NCBI RefSeq assembly: GCF_026914185.1
Contig: NC_070572.1
Span: 4,650,001 to 4,714,000, forward strand
DNA from: Puccinia triticina
Taxonomy: Eukaryota; Basidiomycota; Pucciniomycetes; Pucciniales; Pucciniaceae
Reading direction: 5' to 3'
DNA length: 64,000 bases
Shown: piece after piece, positions 1 to 10,152 of the stretch
Position numbering within the stretch: position 1 is the first letter of the stretch
How the letters are laid out: each line of letters begins with the position of its first letter
The notes under the pieces: generated by a model
Database searches by the model: none
What the model was told of the DNA's origin: nothing
What the model saw: the letters and a program-made list of their open reading frames with translations, nothing else
Made by a program: the position numbers and the translations under genes

Positions 1-480
1 ACAAGGTTTTTTGAAGAAAATGAGCAATTTTGTACTTACATTTATTTTATGATTAGCTCTAGAGTTTTACTCCAAATCCCAGCTGACCATGTTGTAGCCC
101 TTGATCTCAGCTATCTTGTACATATTTTTTCAAGTATTCTCAACAAAAATTGGCTGCTCAGCAGCCATTCTTGCCAGGGCTGTTTCTGAACAATGTGATG
201 GACCCATTGGGGCACTTGCTGGTCAAGATTGGACAGGTTCTCACGATTTTGGCTCACCAGACCTCCCAAGGCAGTTTTTTTACATCACAATTACTTCCAA
301 GGGATGAGGATACAACTTTGATGGGATACATGGTAACATATACAAAAAGGAGCTGATTCTAATGGTACTGGAGGCTGTGAAGAAATCTGAGGGGTATGCG
401 GTGATATGTGGATAAGAAGGATTTTTTGGCCATTTGGCTGGGCAGCCTCAGGCCAAATGTTGGACATTAGGCTAACTTGA

Positions 481-553
481 CACAAGTCCCCCCTGGTGGG
501 AGGCTCGCTGTGGCTGGCCGCGAAGCGGCCCCTCCCGCAGGGAGGGACTTGTG
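481..553. repeat. Short GC-rich palindromic element
   Basis: The ends CACAAGTCCC and GGGACTTGTG are exact inverted complements and enclose a GC-rich core with further internal symmetry (GGGAGG / CCTCCC). A similar arrangement recurs at 1226-1275 and, with the variant AAGCCTCTC ends, at 1144-1206 and 61436-61481. It is probably a small foldback repeat rather than a terminator, because no gene ends here. Confidence 0.6.
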
Positions 554-1143
554 CACAAAGTCAAAATTTTGGCTGAGAAAGAAATCACCAATGGCTGGAG
601 GAAAAATACTTAGCATCACCCAGCCTCCCCCTCAGCTCCTGTGGACCTGCCCCAGAGCCAAATTACACTTCTCAATCTCAGCTTTCAAATGGCGCTGGTC
701 TCATCTCCCCAATCCTTATCATTTTTGCTGTACTAATGTTTTAAAAATAAAAAAACACAAAGGAATGTAAACCAAGGAATTACAACCATCATGCCTTGTG
801 GATATTGGATTCACAAGCCTGCAGATATCTGCAGATCCTACACCTGTAGCCACCCAATTGATGCAGATAGGATATTCAATTGTGCATATTATCAGAAAAT
901 CCAAAATTGGATCTTCAGTGCAATGGAATATCCTCCAGGATTCCTTTGACCTCCAAAACGGATTCCATCAATCAGTTTTGGTGTTCATGCCTCAAAAACT
1001 TGGGGGAGGGTGCCCATCAGTACTGCCAAGAGAACTGTCTATCCAGTTTTTCTTGTACATATTTTGGTGAATTTTAAATTGTGCTTTTGTGTTTTTAGGA
1101 TTGAAAATCCTTCCTTTGTCTGCCAGCCTGCAGACATTATTCA

Positions 1144-1206
1144 TAAGCCTCTCCTACGGAGAGCCCTCCGGGCGGGGTCCCCCGGACCCTCCGTTCGAGA
1201 GGCTTA
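1144..1206. repeat. Short GC-rich palindromic element
   Basis: TAAGCCTCTC at the left is mirrored by GAGAGGCTTA at the right, with CGGAG / CTCCG nested inside and a GGGTCCCCCGGACCC-like centre. It has the same design as the copy at 61436-61481, which suggests one dispersed family. Confidence 0.6.
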
Positions 1207-1225
1207 GTTAAGCTAGGACATTAGG

Positions 1226-1275
1226 CAAGTCCCTCCCGCAAGCGGGATCAGGGTGCGAGCACAGGGAGGGACTTG
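1226..1275. repeat. Short GC-rich palindromic element
   Basis: CAAGTCCCTCCC and GGGAGGGACTTG are exact inverted complements of 12 bases separated by a 26-base GC-rich loop. It lies about 95 bases upstream of the methylthioadenosine phosphorylase start codon, so it could affect that promoter, but this is inference. Confidence 0.65.
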
Positions 1276-1369
1276 TGTTAAGTTCGACTCGAACGGAGGA
1301 CCGGGGCGCGCGGATACCCACTTCCATTCAACTTGCAAGACCATCAAAACAACCAGGCAATCATCTATC

Positions 1370-2460
1370 ATGACTGGACATGCACCCCTTGTTGGTATGT
1401 AAGGTTAATCAAATATGCACCTGGCTTTCGCTCTTGCAGGCCCGCAGTCGCTAAATTTATTTTCCTTTCAACTCGGGTCTAACCAAAGGCGTCATCGGAG
1501 GTTCGGGATTGTACAAACTCGAGGGGATCGAGCCCGTGGAAAGCTTGAAGATCGATACCCCATGGGGTCCGCCCTCGTCCCCGATCACACTGTTCAGACT
1601 GCCGAGTGGTCCAGTGGTAGCGTTCCTCGCCCGACATGGCGTCTCACATCAATTTACCCCTTCTGAAGTCCCCTCACGAGCGAATATTGCAGCCCTAAAG
1701 AAGATCGGCTGTCAAGTGATTGTTGCCTTCTCAGCCGTCGGGAGCTTGCGGGAGGAGATCAAGCCTCGAGATATCGTCGTTCCCAGTCAGATTATCGATC
1801 GTACCAAGTCCGTCCGACCCTGCACGTTTTTCGAAGGTCTCGGTGTCGTAGGACATGCGATGTTTGGCGAACCGTTTGACACCGAGCTGACTGGCCTGGT
1901 GACCAAATCGATCAAACAAGCTGTTGCTGGCTTTGGGCCGAATGATCAGATCGGCGTGCACGCCGACAAGGTGGCCATTTGCATGGAGGGCCCAGCATTC
2001 TCTACCCGGGCCGAAAGTAACATGTACCGAATGTTTGGTGGTGATATTATCAATATGTCTGTTCTTCCGGAAGCTAAGCTTGCACGCGAGGCTGAACTGA
2101 GGTCAGTCGACAGTTGTCACTCGTAATCAACCAATCGGTTTGTGGATGCCCGCAGTTTGCTAATGACATGTGATTTGGTTCAGCTACGCCTTGATCGCGC
2201 AAATAACTGATTACGATGCTTGGAGGGAGAGTGAAGAGCCGGTCACGGTAGCCGAAGTGATGGCCACCATCGCCGCCAACGTCTCCGTTTCCAATCGACT
2301 AACCCTAACGATCTTGGATGAAGTTCATAATGCGGTAGCTAAGGGCCAACTCAAGACGTGTAAAGGAACAATGGAGTACAGTGTGATGACAAAGAAAGAA
2401 GTGATCCCGGAAGAGTCTAAGAAGACACTCAGCTTTATCTTACCTTATTTCTCCTCGTGA
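1370..2460 (+). CDS. MEU1: S-methyl-5'-thioadenosine phosphorylase (MTAP)
   Basis: Cleaves methylthioadenosine, the by-product of polyamine synthesis, with phosphate to give adenine and methylthioribose-1-phosphate. This is the first step of methionine salvage, carried out in the cytosol. Three exons fit: 1370-1394, 1489-2101 and 2184-2460, giving 304 residues, normal for the family. The first exon encodes only MTGHAPLV plus one base and joins to GVIGGSGLY, the usual phosphate-binding start of the enzyme. Further family signatures are FLARHGVSHQFTPSEVPSRA near residue 60, CMEGPAFSTRAES in the middle, INMSVLPEAKLAREAEL before the last intron and TDYDAWRE just after it. The start was chosen because it is the only ATG that splices in frame to the conserved GVIGG block. 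Both introns (94 and 82 nt) have GT-AG ends. Rpn10 follows 2.5 kb downstream in the same direction, with repeats between. Confidence 0.93.
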
Positions 2461-2555
2461 ATAGTCTACAACTCCCCCTCACCTCACTTCTGTTCCCGTG
2501 AAAATCTAGATATGAACCTGTTTTCATTTACGAAGCATTTGAAGAAAGCTACGTA

Positions 2556-3221
2556 CAGTGGGTGAGCTGATATTTTCACCCTCAAACTTTTCATTGCAGG
2601 ACCTCAGGCAAGTGACCTGAATTCATGGGGTTGGCTACAGGGGTGGAGAATAAGTCACCAAGAATGATTATGAAAGAAAAAAAAAATGAAAAATGAAAAA
2701 ATGAACAGTGTGCAAATTTAACAATTTAATGCAAATTGCTCAGAATCTTTATTATTGTTCAAACCAACAAGAGAAAATCAGAGAGCACAGTATGGCATGT
2801 GACAGGAATGATAAAAAATTGAAAAAAATTGAAACCATTTTCAATGATATTTTGGTTGAATGGGTTATCCACCAATTTGAAGTAGAATTCAGGTAGCTGT
2901 AGGCCAAATCAACACCAACTTGACCAAATGTATTTGACCCAATAAAAATCATTGAAAACAGTTTCAATTTTTTTTTTATCATTCCTGTCACATGGCATAC
3001 TGTGCTCTCTGATTTTCTCTTCTTGGTTTGAACAATAATAAAGATTCTGAGCAATTTGCATTAAATTGTTAAATTTTCACACTGTTCATGTTTTCATGTT
3101 TTCATTTTTTTTTCTTTCATAACTTATTCTCCACCCCTGTAGCCAACCCCATGACTTTAGGTCACTTGCCTGAGGTTCTGCAATGAAAAGTTTGAGGGTG
3201 AAAATTTCAGCTCACCCACTG
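2556..3221. mobile_element. Foldback miniature element flanked by TA
   Basis: The outer ends CAGTGGGTGAGCTGA and TCAGCTCACCCACTG are inverted complements and each is directly flanked by TA, as expected for a Tc1/mariner-type insertion. The symmetry continues almost to the centre (about 2860 versus 2938), so the 666-bp element is close to one long hairpin with a loop of roughly 75 bases. It has no coding capacity. It begins about 95 bases after the MTAP stop codon, so it may lie in that gene's 3' region. Confidence 0.85.
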
Positions 3222-4020
3222 TACCTTTAGTTTGAGTAAGGGCTGATGGTAAATTGCTTCCAAAGAGGAGCTGCCTGGAGCTGCCCACCAAACCTTTTTG
3301 CTTTCTCACGATAAACAAAAAGGGCAGTTACCAAGTTTGAAAACAGGTTTCAAAATCAACCTTGCATGAACCCCCCTATTTGCATCAAGCTGGTATTTAC
3401 AGCTAACATGGAAAAGCTTGCCAAATTTTGTGGCTGAAATGACTTCTGCATTTCAGCCACAGGCCTGTACAGCTTCACTGTACAGGCAGTCAAAACCCGT
3501 TTGGCCGGCTGGTTTTGCTTGACATGGGTGCCGGGCCGGGCGAGGGGCAAGGGAGGCAAGAGCGGCAAAGGGCTGGATCAACGTAAAATTGCTCCAGGAA
3601 TCCAATGGTGGGGCCCTCAAGGCCCCAAAGTGGAAAACAAAGAAGATAGGTTTTTTATTCTGATGGCATTTCTGACATACAGGAGCCATACAGGCTTTGA
3701 GGCTGAAATCAGCGGTCCAAAAGCTGGCCGCAAGCTTTTCCGCGTTAGCTGTAAATTAAAGTGAGTTCAATCAGGTGTGCCAGCCCCACCCCTCTTAAAT
3801 GTAACACAAGTTCCTTGCTTTGTAGGGCCTGGCGCCTCCGGCGCGCCGGGTCCCCCGGCCCCTGAAACGTGGGAATTGTGATAAGGTCCCTCCTCCGTGT
3901 AGGGTTGTCGGTGCCACCTTTTCAAAAGGGGTGCGCCTGCTGAGCGCCCAAAGGATGGCGCCTTTGGCTGGCGGCGCCCCGGCGAGCTCGGTGCCACCTG
4001 TTTTTAACTATTAAGTTGAA
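3222..4020. other. Intergenic, unrecognised repeats
   Basis: No supported gene. The stretch has a small hairpin around GCTTCACTGTACAG (near 3470) and a GC-rich segment at about 3820-4000 with CGGCGCGCCGG-like symmetry, probably pieces of old repeats. Confidence 0.4.
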
Positions 4021-4473
4021 TTACATATTAAACAACAATGTACATGAAATTTCACTACATTTTGTGCCGCAAAAATGAGAAAAACAGGTGCAAGAAGTAC
4101 AAAAAAAACATAAGGGAGTGAAGTGAGGTTCAAATTGGAACTGAGATAATTTGACCATTGGTGTCATTGCCATCATCTCATCTGATGCTAATGTGCTCTG
4201 ATTACTGCCCTGAAACAGAGGATCACAAAGATAATTGGACTTTTGATCTGGAGGAATCTCTTGAAACAAATCTTTGATTTGTGAGAAGAGGAGATGAGGC
4301 TTTGCTTGTTTGAAAATCTTTTGGCAGTAGGTGCACTTTGCCTGTTGTCGCCTTGCATCATCATTTTGTAAGTTAGACATTAAAAACCCCTTCCAACGTG
4401 CACCATGCAGGTTAATGGAGGGAGTGACCCATTCTGCAGAAGTGGGCCTGGTGTTACTGATTGGCGGCATCAT
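4021..4473 (-). pseudogene. Possible BED zinc-finger transposase N-terminal remnant
   Basis: An open frame of 150 codons contains a tract GARWKGF followed by KCTYCQKIFKQAKPHLLFSQI. The aromatic residues, then C-x2-C and a later H, fit the BED zinc finger found at the N terminus of hAT and related transposases. No catalytic or hATC region follows on this strand, so this would be an isolated fragment. It could also be a host BED protein remnant. The assignment rests on a short motif only. Confidence 0.35.
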
Positions 4474-4971
4474 TGAATTTTGTAGATTAAAAGGTTTGTT
4501 ATATGTTCAGAATTGGGAAGCTGGAGCTGGCAGTTGCCCTGGACGAGTCCAGAATGAAATACTACTGTATAGACTCTACAGGCATGAATATTTTTTCCCT
4601 AAGCTGGCACATCTTGTCACATTCCTGTGGCAGGCGCCGCTGTTGCAACATTCTCTCAAAGTGAGTTCCTGGGTGACTCACCCTATTTTCATGGGTAAGA
4701 GGTGCGCGCCGACCCCAGTTCTTGAGATTTTCGGGGCCCCTGGTGCACGCCCCGGGGGGCGCGCACCTTGCTCCATGGCGCCGACAACCCTACCCCCGTG
4801 GGACCAACCCGCTGGTTTTCTGTGACAGGTGAACGCCCGTGAGGTTCACACATGCATCGGCGATCGGGGTGATGGTCGTCATCAAGCACCTTCGACTGGA
4901 ACTCAAGTCCTAAAGAAAATACTAATCGATCCAGCCTTCCCACTGCAAGCACTCAGGACAATACATTGAAG

Positions 4972-6753
4972 ATGCCATTGGAGGTAAGTGGGGCTCGGTT
5001 CTGATCTCCTCTGATTTACGATTGATCTGTACAGCCAAAAACATCAGGGGTGTCGAAATTTCAACTTACGTCACCCCTTCCGATTCCTCAATCGTATCAC
5101 AGGCCACTATCTGCATGTCAGTTCTTTTACTCCTTTTTGTTGTGTTCAGAATTTTTCTCCTTCGATCGCCTTAAACGTTGCAACACGTCTGACATTAACT
5201 ACCCCATAGGCTCGATAACTCGGAGTACTCGTGAGTGAATTCTGCAGCGTAGCATCATCTTGGGGCAATTGCTCGTCTCGACAATTTGCTGAGTATTTGA
5301 AAGCGGTTTTCGCTTGGATGTGCTTCGTTGACTGGTTTGTCTTAGGATCAACTCCGATATCATTCCGACTAGACTAGAGGCTGCAGCAGACGCTGTCAAG
5401 GCCATTTTTAAAGCCAAAACAAATTCGTACGGAATGATTTCCCATGAGCCGCTTAATTTCCAATGTTAATACTCGGGCTATGACCTTCGATACTTCAGGA
5501 ACCCTGAAAGCACATGCGGATTGATGACATTTGCCGGAAAAAGGTCAGATTGCAACTCAGGTTATAACGCGAGCACACATTGTGATTTGCAATTCTTTAC
5601 TGACTTGATTTTGTGTCCAATTTCAAGTCCTACTGTATTAGTGACCCCAACCACGGATGAAGGTAGTTGAATTTTCACAAGGTTGTGATGGACCACTCGG
5701 GCTGATGATTTCCAAATGCATACAAAACAGGCAAGATCCACGTCTCCTTGCAGAGCATCAAACCGAGTGGAACGCCCGATCTAATCTCTGGATTAAGCGT
5801 TGCTGGTCTTGCACTCAAGCATCGACAAGAAAAGAATCAACGTCAACGAGCCATCGTTCTACTTTCTTCGCCATTACCTCCCAATCTCACAACAGACGAA
5901 TTGACCCGAATAGGAAAGAAGCTCAAGAAAAATAACGTCGCAGTCGATGTGGTCTTGTTCGGATCTGAAGTCGCGACCAACGAGGAACGAATGCGCGCGT
6001 TGGTCAATGCAGTTGAGAGTGGCGGCAATTCAACAATGATTGTCATCCCAGGTGGTTTACCAGGACTACTAAGTGATCACATTAAGCAGAGTGATATCCT
6101 TGCGGAAGAGGGCTTCGGGGCTGCTGGTGGATCGGGTGTGGGTGCCAATGGTGACGGAACTGGAATGGCCGATGGTGGTGGCCTGGATATGGATCCTAAC
6201 CTTGACCCTGAGCTTGCGATGGTAGATACTTGCTCTACTCTAAGTGTGCGTTATAAACTCTGATAATTAATGCTTCCCGCTTTCCCCTCGATAGGCATTG
6301 CGGATGTCGTTACAAGAAGAAGAAGCCAGACAAGCGGCTGCCACAAGACAACAAGCAGGTTCTGCTTCATCCGACCCTTCGCCAGGAACGACCGAAGCCA
6401 CTACTGATGTCCCGCGGCAAGAAGATATGGCAGATGTCAAGATGGCACCTGAACCAATGGACGATGAACTAACGAAGGCTTTGGCGATGAGCAGGGGTGA
6501 AGATGTAGAGTAAGCAAACATTATCAATTTAGTTTTCTTATATTTTCTTCCAAAAAAGAGGGCTGTATCATCGGCATTCAAATCGATTGACTGATCCTCT
6601 GCTGTTGGGTTTGCCCGCAGAATGAACGATGCAGACAGCAGTGCGAAACCCGAAGCAGGCGGAGAAATGGAAGAAGACGAGGACTTGACAGAGGAAGAGG
6701 CGATCGCTAAAGCTATTGAAATGTCGATGAAAGAAAACCCAGCGAAGAAATGA
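4972..6753 (+). CDS. RPN10: 26S proteasome regulatory subunit Rpn10 (ubiquitin receptor)
   Basis: Binds polyubiquitin chains and stabilises the joint between lid and base of the 19S regulatory particle. Nine exons fit: 4972-4983, 5103-5116, 5210-5230, 5346-5426, 5499-5543, 5628-5662, 5731-6221, 6295-6509 and 6621-6753, giving 348 residues. The first four splice to MPLEATICMLDNSEYS, then TRLEAAADAVKAIFKAKTNS, the start of the Rpn10 von Willebrand A domain (about residues 1-190). Later come LMTFAGK, VLVTPTTDEGKIHVSLQSIK and AIVLLSSPL. Three ubiquitin-interacting motifs follow: ELAMALRMSLQEEE near residue 230, DDELTKALAMS near 290 and EEEAIAKAIEMSM near 335, separated by a Gly-rich and acidic linkers. 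Exons 2 and 3 are only 14 and 21 nt, yet both are needed to keep the conserved frame. All introns are GT-AG. Confidence 0.93.
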
Positions 6754-7563
6754 AATCAATCTTCTTAATGTACATTACACATGAATAGAAACCATTTGAC
6801 ACATATGCCTCCACAAGCTTATTTGCTTTCTTTCAAAATTGAAATACGATGGTCATTATTTCTGATGAGGACATGATGTTGATGAAACCAATGTGTGTGG
6901 GCAACCCACATAGCCTCCTGGCCTCTCAAGATTGCAAGATGCAAGGAGGGGTTCGCGGTCTGGTGTGAAGACGCTCATGATCGACCTGTCACATGTGGTG
7001 TGAAGTGTGAGCAAAATTTCTCACAGAATATATACATCTTTGTGAGGTTACCGTGACAGTCCATTTACTCACCACTCTCACCACTTGCCATCAATATGAT
7101 ACACATACAAACCTTACTTGTTAGAATTTCAGACTTGTTGTTGAGGTCAGGGGAGGATGAAGAGGAAGTTTTGAAAGAGGAGGTGGGGATCTTGAGGGTG
7201 GTCAACAGAAAAATATACTCTGAATCAATGCTTTAATTACAATGACGTCAGAGGAATATAAGAACTAGAGTAACATGTCACACTTGTGACAGCTAAACAA
7301 AATAAGAACCTGCTCAAGAGCTACACATCCTGAGGAAAAAACAATTTAGAACTACACATCTAAATCTTTCTAGAGCTACAAGTCTAGAGTAAACTAAATT
7401 AAGAACTACATTTCTTAATTGAGATGATAATTATATAATGGAGGACTTCCCTTTGATTTTCAAGGCCTTGTAAAGTCAGATCTGGCACTTGTAAAGCCAG
7501 AATTTTACACCTACTTTTTAGCAGCTAGATCAAACTGCAACATCCCTCTTGATGGCCAGTACC
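6754..7563. other. Intergenic, no gene seen
   Basis: This is the 3' region of Rpn10 followed by AT-rich DNA. A copy of the TGGAGGACTTCC end motif, also seen at 9867 and 18594, occurs at about 7440 without an obvious partner. From about 7540 the palindrome repeat CTCTTGATGGCC begins, into which the next two elements are inserted. Confidence 0.4.
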
Positions 7564-7878
7564 AACAATGCATCTATTACGCTAAATGTAATTAGGGCTG
7601 CTAAAACTAAATTGTAAACCTTGTTGCTAATAATCTGGGGCTGTAATTTTTAGTGTAATACCAACCCACTAAAAACCGCTAACGCTAAATTACATCTAAT
7701 TAGCGGCTCGCTACGCTAAATTAGCTGTAATTTGTAGTGAAATTGCACTTTTTTGCCCAATCTGAGTTGCCTGTAATTGTAATAGTCAGTCTGCTACAAT
7801 TTAGTTTAGCCTAGCGGCACTAAAAAACCGCTAAATTAAGGTATTACACGCTAACTGTAGCATAATAGATGCATTGTT
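7564..7878. mobile_element. Miniature inverted-repeat element
   Basis: Inverted ends AACAATGCATCTATTACGCT and its near-complement (one C/T difference) bound 315 bp of low-complexity sequence made of GCTAAATTAG-like words. The flanks are GCCAGTACC on the left and GCCGGTACC on the right, a likely 9-bp target duplication with one change. No coding capacity. The neighbouring element begins a few bases further on. Confidence 0.75.
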
Positions 7879-7886
7879 GCCGGTAC

Positions 7887-8292
7887 CAACACTGGGTCGG
7901 TATGATACCAATAATGGTAACGTAACAATATCGTATTGATTTTCGTTGCGTTACCGGTACCGTTACCAGTAACAGCAGTGCATTACTGATATTATATTTA
8001 GATTATTAATTCTATTTGCCGCCGTTACAATATTGCTGCTGATATAATGTCAATATCGCGGTGGTATCGTGTTTTTTTTGGCTTTTTTAGCCTTTTTTGG
8101 CTGGAAAAACACCGTTATTGCGTTATTGGTGTTACCATGCCGGTAACGATCTTACAAAGATTGACTTGTTTTGATACGCGCAAGGCGCAAAAAAAATTGT
8201 TACCGTTAACAGTAACAGCAAAAAAGGTAACGCGGCAATGTTACGATATGAAAAAACCAGAATATTGTATCAAATTGTATCAACCCAGTGTT
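7887..8292. mobile_element. hAT-type miniature element with 8-bp target duplication
   Basis: CAACACTGGGT at the left is mirrored by ACCCAGTGTT at the right. The element is flanked on both sides by an exact copy of GCCGGTAC, the 8-bp duplication typical of hAT transposition. The interior is rich in GGTAACG/CGTTACC words and has no coding capacity. Confidence 0.85.
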
Positions 8293-8660
8293 GCCGGTAC
8301 ATACCGGTCATCAAGAGTACACAACCCTCTTGATAGCTGGTCTGTGCCAGTCATCAGGAGGACTCAACCCTCTCAATGCCTGGTACAGACTGGCCATCAA
8401 GAGTACACAATCCTCTCAATTCCCAGTCTGTACCATACATCCAGAGTACAACTACACAACCCTCTCAATGGCCAGTACACACCAATAATTGAGAGGACTC
8501 AACCCTCTCAATGCCCAGTCTGTACATTTCATCTAGATAATTCAAACCTCTTGATGGTTGTTACAGATGTGTCCTCTGTGCCAGCCATTGGGAGGACACA
8601 TCCCTCTTGATGACCAGTCTCTACCCAGCATCAAGAGGGCCATTGAGAGGACACAAAACC
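8293..8660. repeat. Array of short palindromes (CATCAAGAG...CTCTTGATG family)
   Basis: Roughly every 45-55 bases there is a palindrome of 22-27 bases, such as CATCAAGAG-TACACAAC-CCTCTTGAT or TTGAGAGG-ACTCAAC-CCTCTCAA, separated by spacers resembling GGCCAGTCTGTACCA. The arm alternates between TCAAGAG and TTGAGAG versions. The same family appears at about 7540-7563, 10110-10152, 10974-11195 and 12540-12567. It is probably one ancient repeat now broken by later insertions. Confidence 0.7.
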
Positions 8661-9238
8661 GGTGTGGAACTACTCAAAGGGGGGAATAGAGCTTGGAAGA
8701 GAGATGGAAAGCAACACTAGTACTAATGTAAGCTATGCAAGGGTGCTGGTGAGGCTTCCTTCCTGACTAATGCTGAGGGGATGAGAGTAGCACTAATAAA
8801 AAGAAGAAAAGGTGTGGCTGATTTCTACTTGATCTTAGGAGCTAGTACTATGAGCTTAACTATTGCTTGGCTACTGAGGATGAGAGGGTTGGGGTAATTA
8901 TTGATGATGGGGAATTAATGACAATGGTTCAATAGCAATGGTGATTTCAGAGGTGCAATGGGCAATGTTCAATAGCAATGGGTTGAGGAGCAATAGCAAT
9001 GATTTCAATAAGCAAATGGGTGATAAGGAATTTCTACTATAATTTCTGCATAATCTACCAGTGGGGTGGAACAGTTTGTCTTATGTTCAGCTGCAGGATG
9101 AACAATCAAGAGGAATTCTGGCTATGGAAAGAAATACTGTACAAATGGGGAAGATGATGTGAACATAGTAACACTTGTAATGATGAGTACTACTGAAAGA
9201 GGTAACCACAGATCCAATGATGTAATGTGTACAATAGG
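8661..9238. other. AT-rich unclassified sequence
   Basis: No gene seen. A short word, CAATGG or CAATAGCAATGG, is repeated several times between 8920 and 9010, a simple degenerate tandem repeat. Confidence 0.4.
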
Positions 9239-9246
9239 CATAGTAC

Positions 9247-9628
9247 AGGACCCTGGAAAGCCCCGACCAAGCCGCCTCATGTAATTTTTGCTGATTTTGG
9301 GTTTTGGATACGTGGTGAAATTGGGTTTTTCCCAATTGAACCCAGTTTGGATATGTAGTACATGAGGAGGATTTTTTGGGAGAAAGCCCCAACAGGGCAA
9401 AATTAGACAAAAAAAAGCCTTTTTTGGGCCGAGAATTGAACCCAAGACCTACATGGTTGGTTTTTCTTTCCAGGCAAGCCCAAAATATACCAACTACATT
9501 AGGAACATCTTGGAAAAACAAATCAATTTAGATACTTATCTGGTGATTTACATGAGGAGCATTTTGCAAAAAATGTCCCCCGGATACATGTTACATGAGG
9601 CGGCTTGGTAGGGGCTCTCCGGGGTCCT
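9247..9628. mobile_element. hAT-type miniature element with perfect 8-bp target duplication
   Basis: The inverted ends are AGGACCCTGGAAAGCCCC and the complement of GGGGCTCTCCGGGGTCCT, and the similarity continues through CAAGCCGCCTCATGTAA. CATAGTAC lies immediately on both sides (9239-9246 and 9629-9636). The 382-bp interior has no long open frame. Both ends and the duplication are intact, which suggests a fairly recent insertion. Confidence 0.9.
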
Positions 9629-9868
9629 CATAGTACATGATGAGCAATGTATGTAAAGGGTTTAATATGTGAGAAGATATCTGTAAAAGGAATGTACTAT
9701 AATGATTTAAGTAAGTTACTAATGAAATGAGTGTTGTAACTAATGAAGACTGTAGGTTTTCTGTAAATCTTATATCCTTTATAACTAATGAACCATTGAA
9801 GATAAAGGGGTACTGTGTGTGAGTGACTATAGGTGAAATGAGATGCAGAATCTGAAGATGCAATAATG

Positions 9869-10012
9869 GAGGACTTCCTGTCAATCTGGGAACCCAGATT
9901 TTTCCAGATTTTGCGGGGAAATCTGGGCTTGATCTTCCCAAATCCTAGATCTTCCCAGATTTCCCTGCAAAATCTGGGAAAATCTGGGTTTCCAGATTGG
10001 CGGGAATTCCTC
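9869..10012. mobile_element. Palindromic miniature element with 8-bp target duplication
   Basis: GAGGACTTCC and GGAATTCCTC form the ends, and CAATAATG flanks both sides exactly. The 144-bp body is nearly a perfect foldback built from repeats of AATCTGGGAAA and its complement. The end motif recurs at about 7443 and 18596, pointing to a family. Confidence 0.85.
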
Positions 10013-10152
10013 CAATAATGAAGTATTTGTGAAGGGTTATGGGGTCATGAGCAATGTAATGTAAAGAGAAGATACTCAAATGATACTTGTGGCTTGGGAT
10101 GGAGCACCACACTGGTCATTGAGAGGACTCAACTCTCTCAATGGCCTGTACA

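Larger units (their letters stand above)
1..1369. other. Upstream region without a recognisable gene
   Basis: No reading frame here resembles a known protein. The stretch contains three short GC-rich palindromes, listed separately, in otherwise AT-rich sequence. The last 50-100 bases before 1370 must hold the promoter and leader of the methylthioadenosine phosphorylase gene, but no clear TATA box is seen. Confidence 0.5.

Noticed and set aside
7540..8660. Regular palindrome-spacer pattern resembling a CRISPR array
   Set aside because: The genome is eukaryotic, repeats and spacers vary together, units are imperfect and interrupted by transposons, and no cas-like gene is near.
9420..9480. tRNA-like T-arm sequence GGGTTCAATTC on the minus strand
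   Set aside because: The stem does not pair properly, no anticodon or D arm is found, and the stretch lies inside a miniature element.
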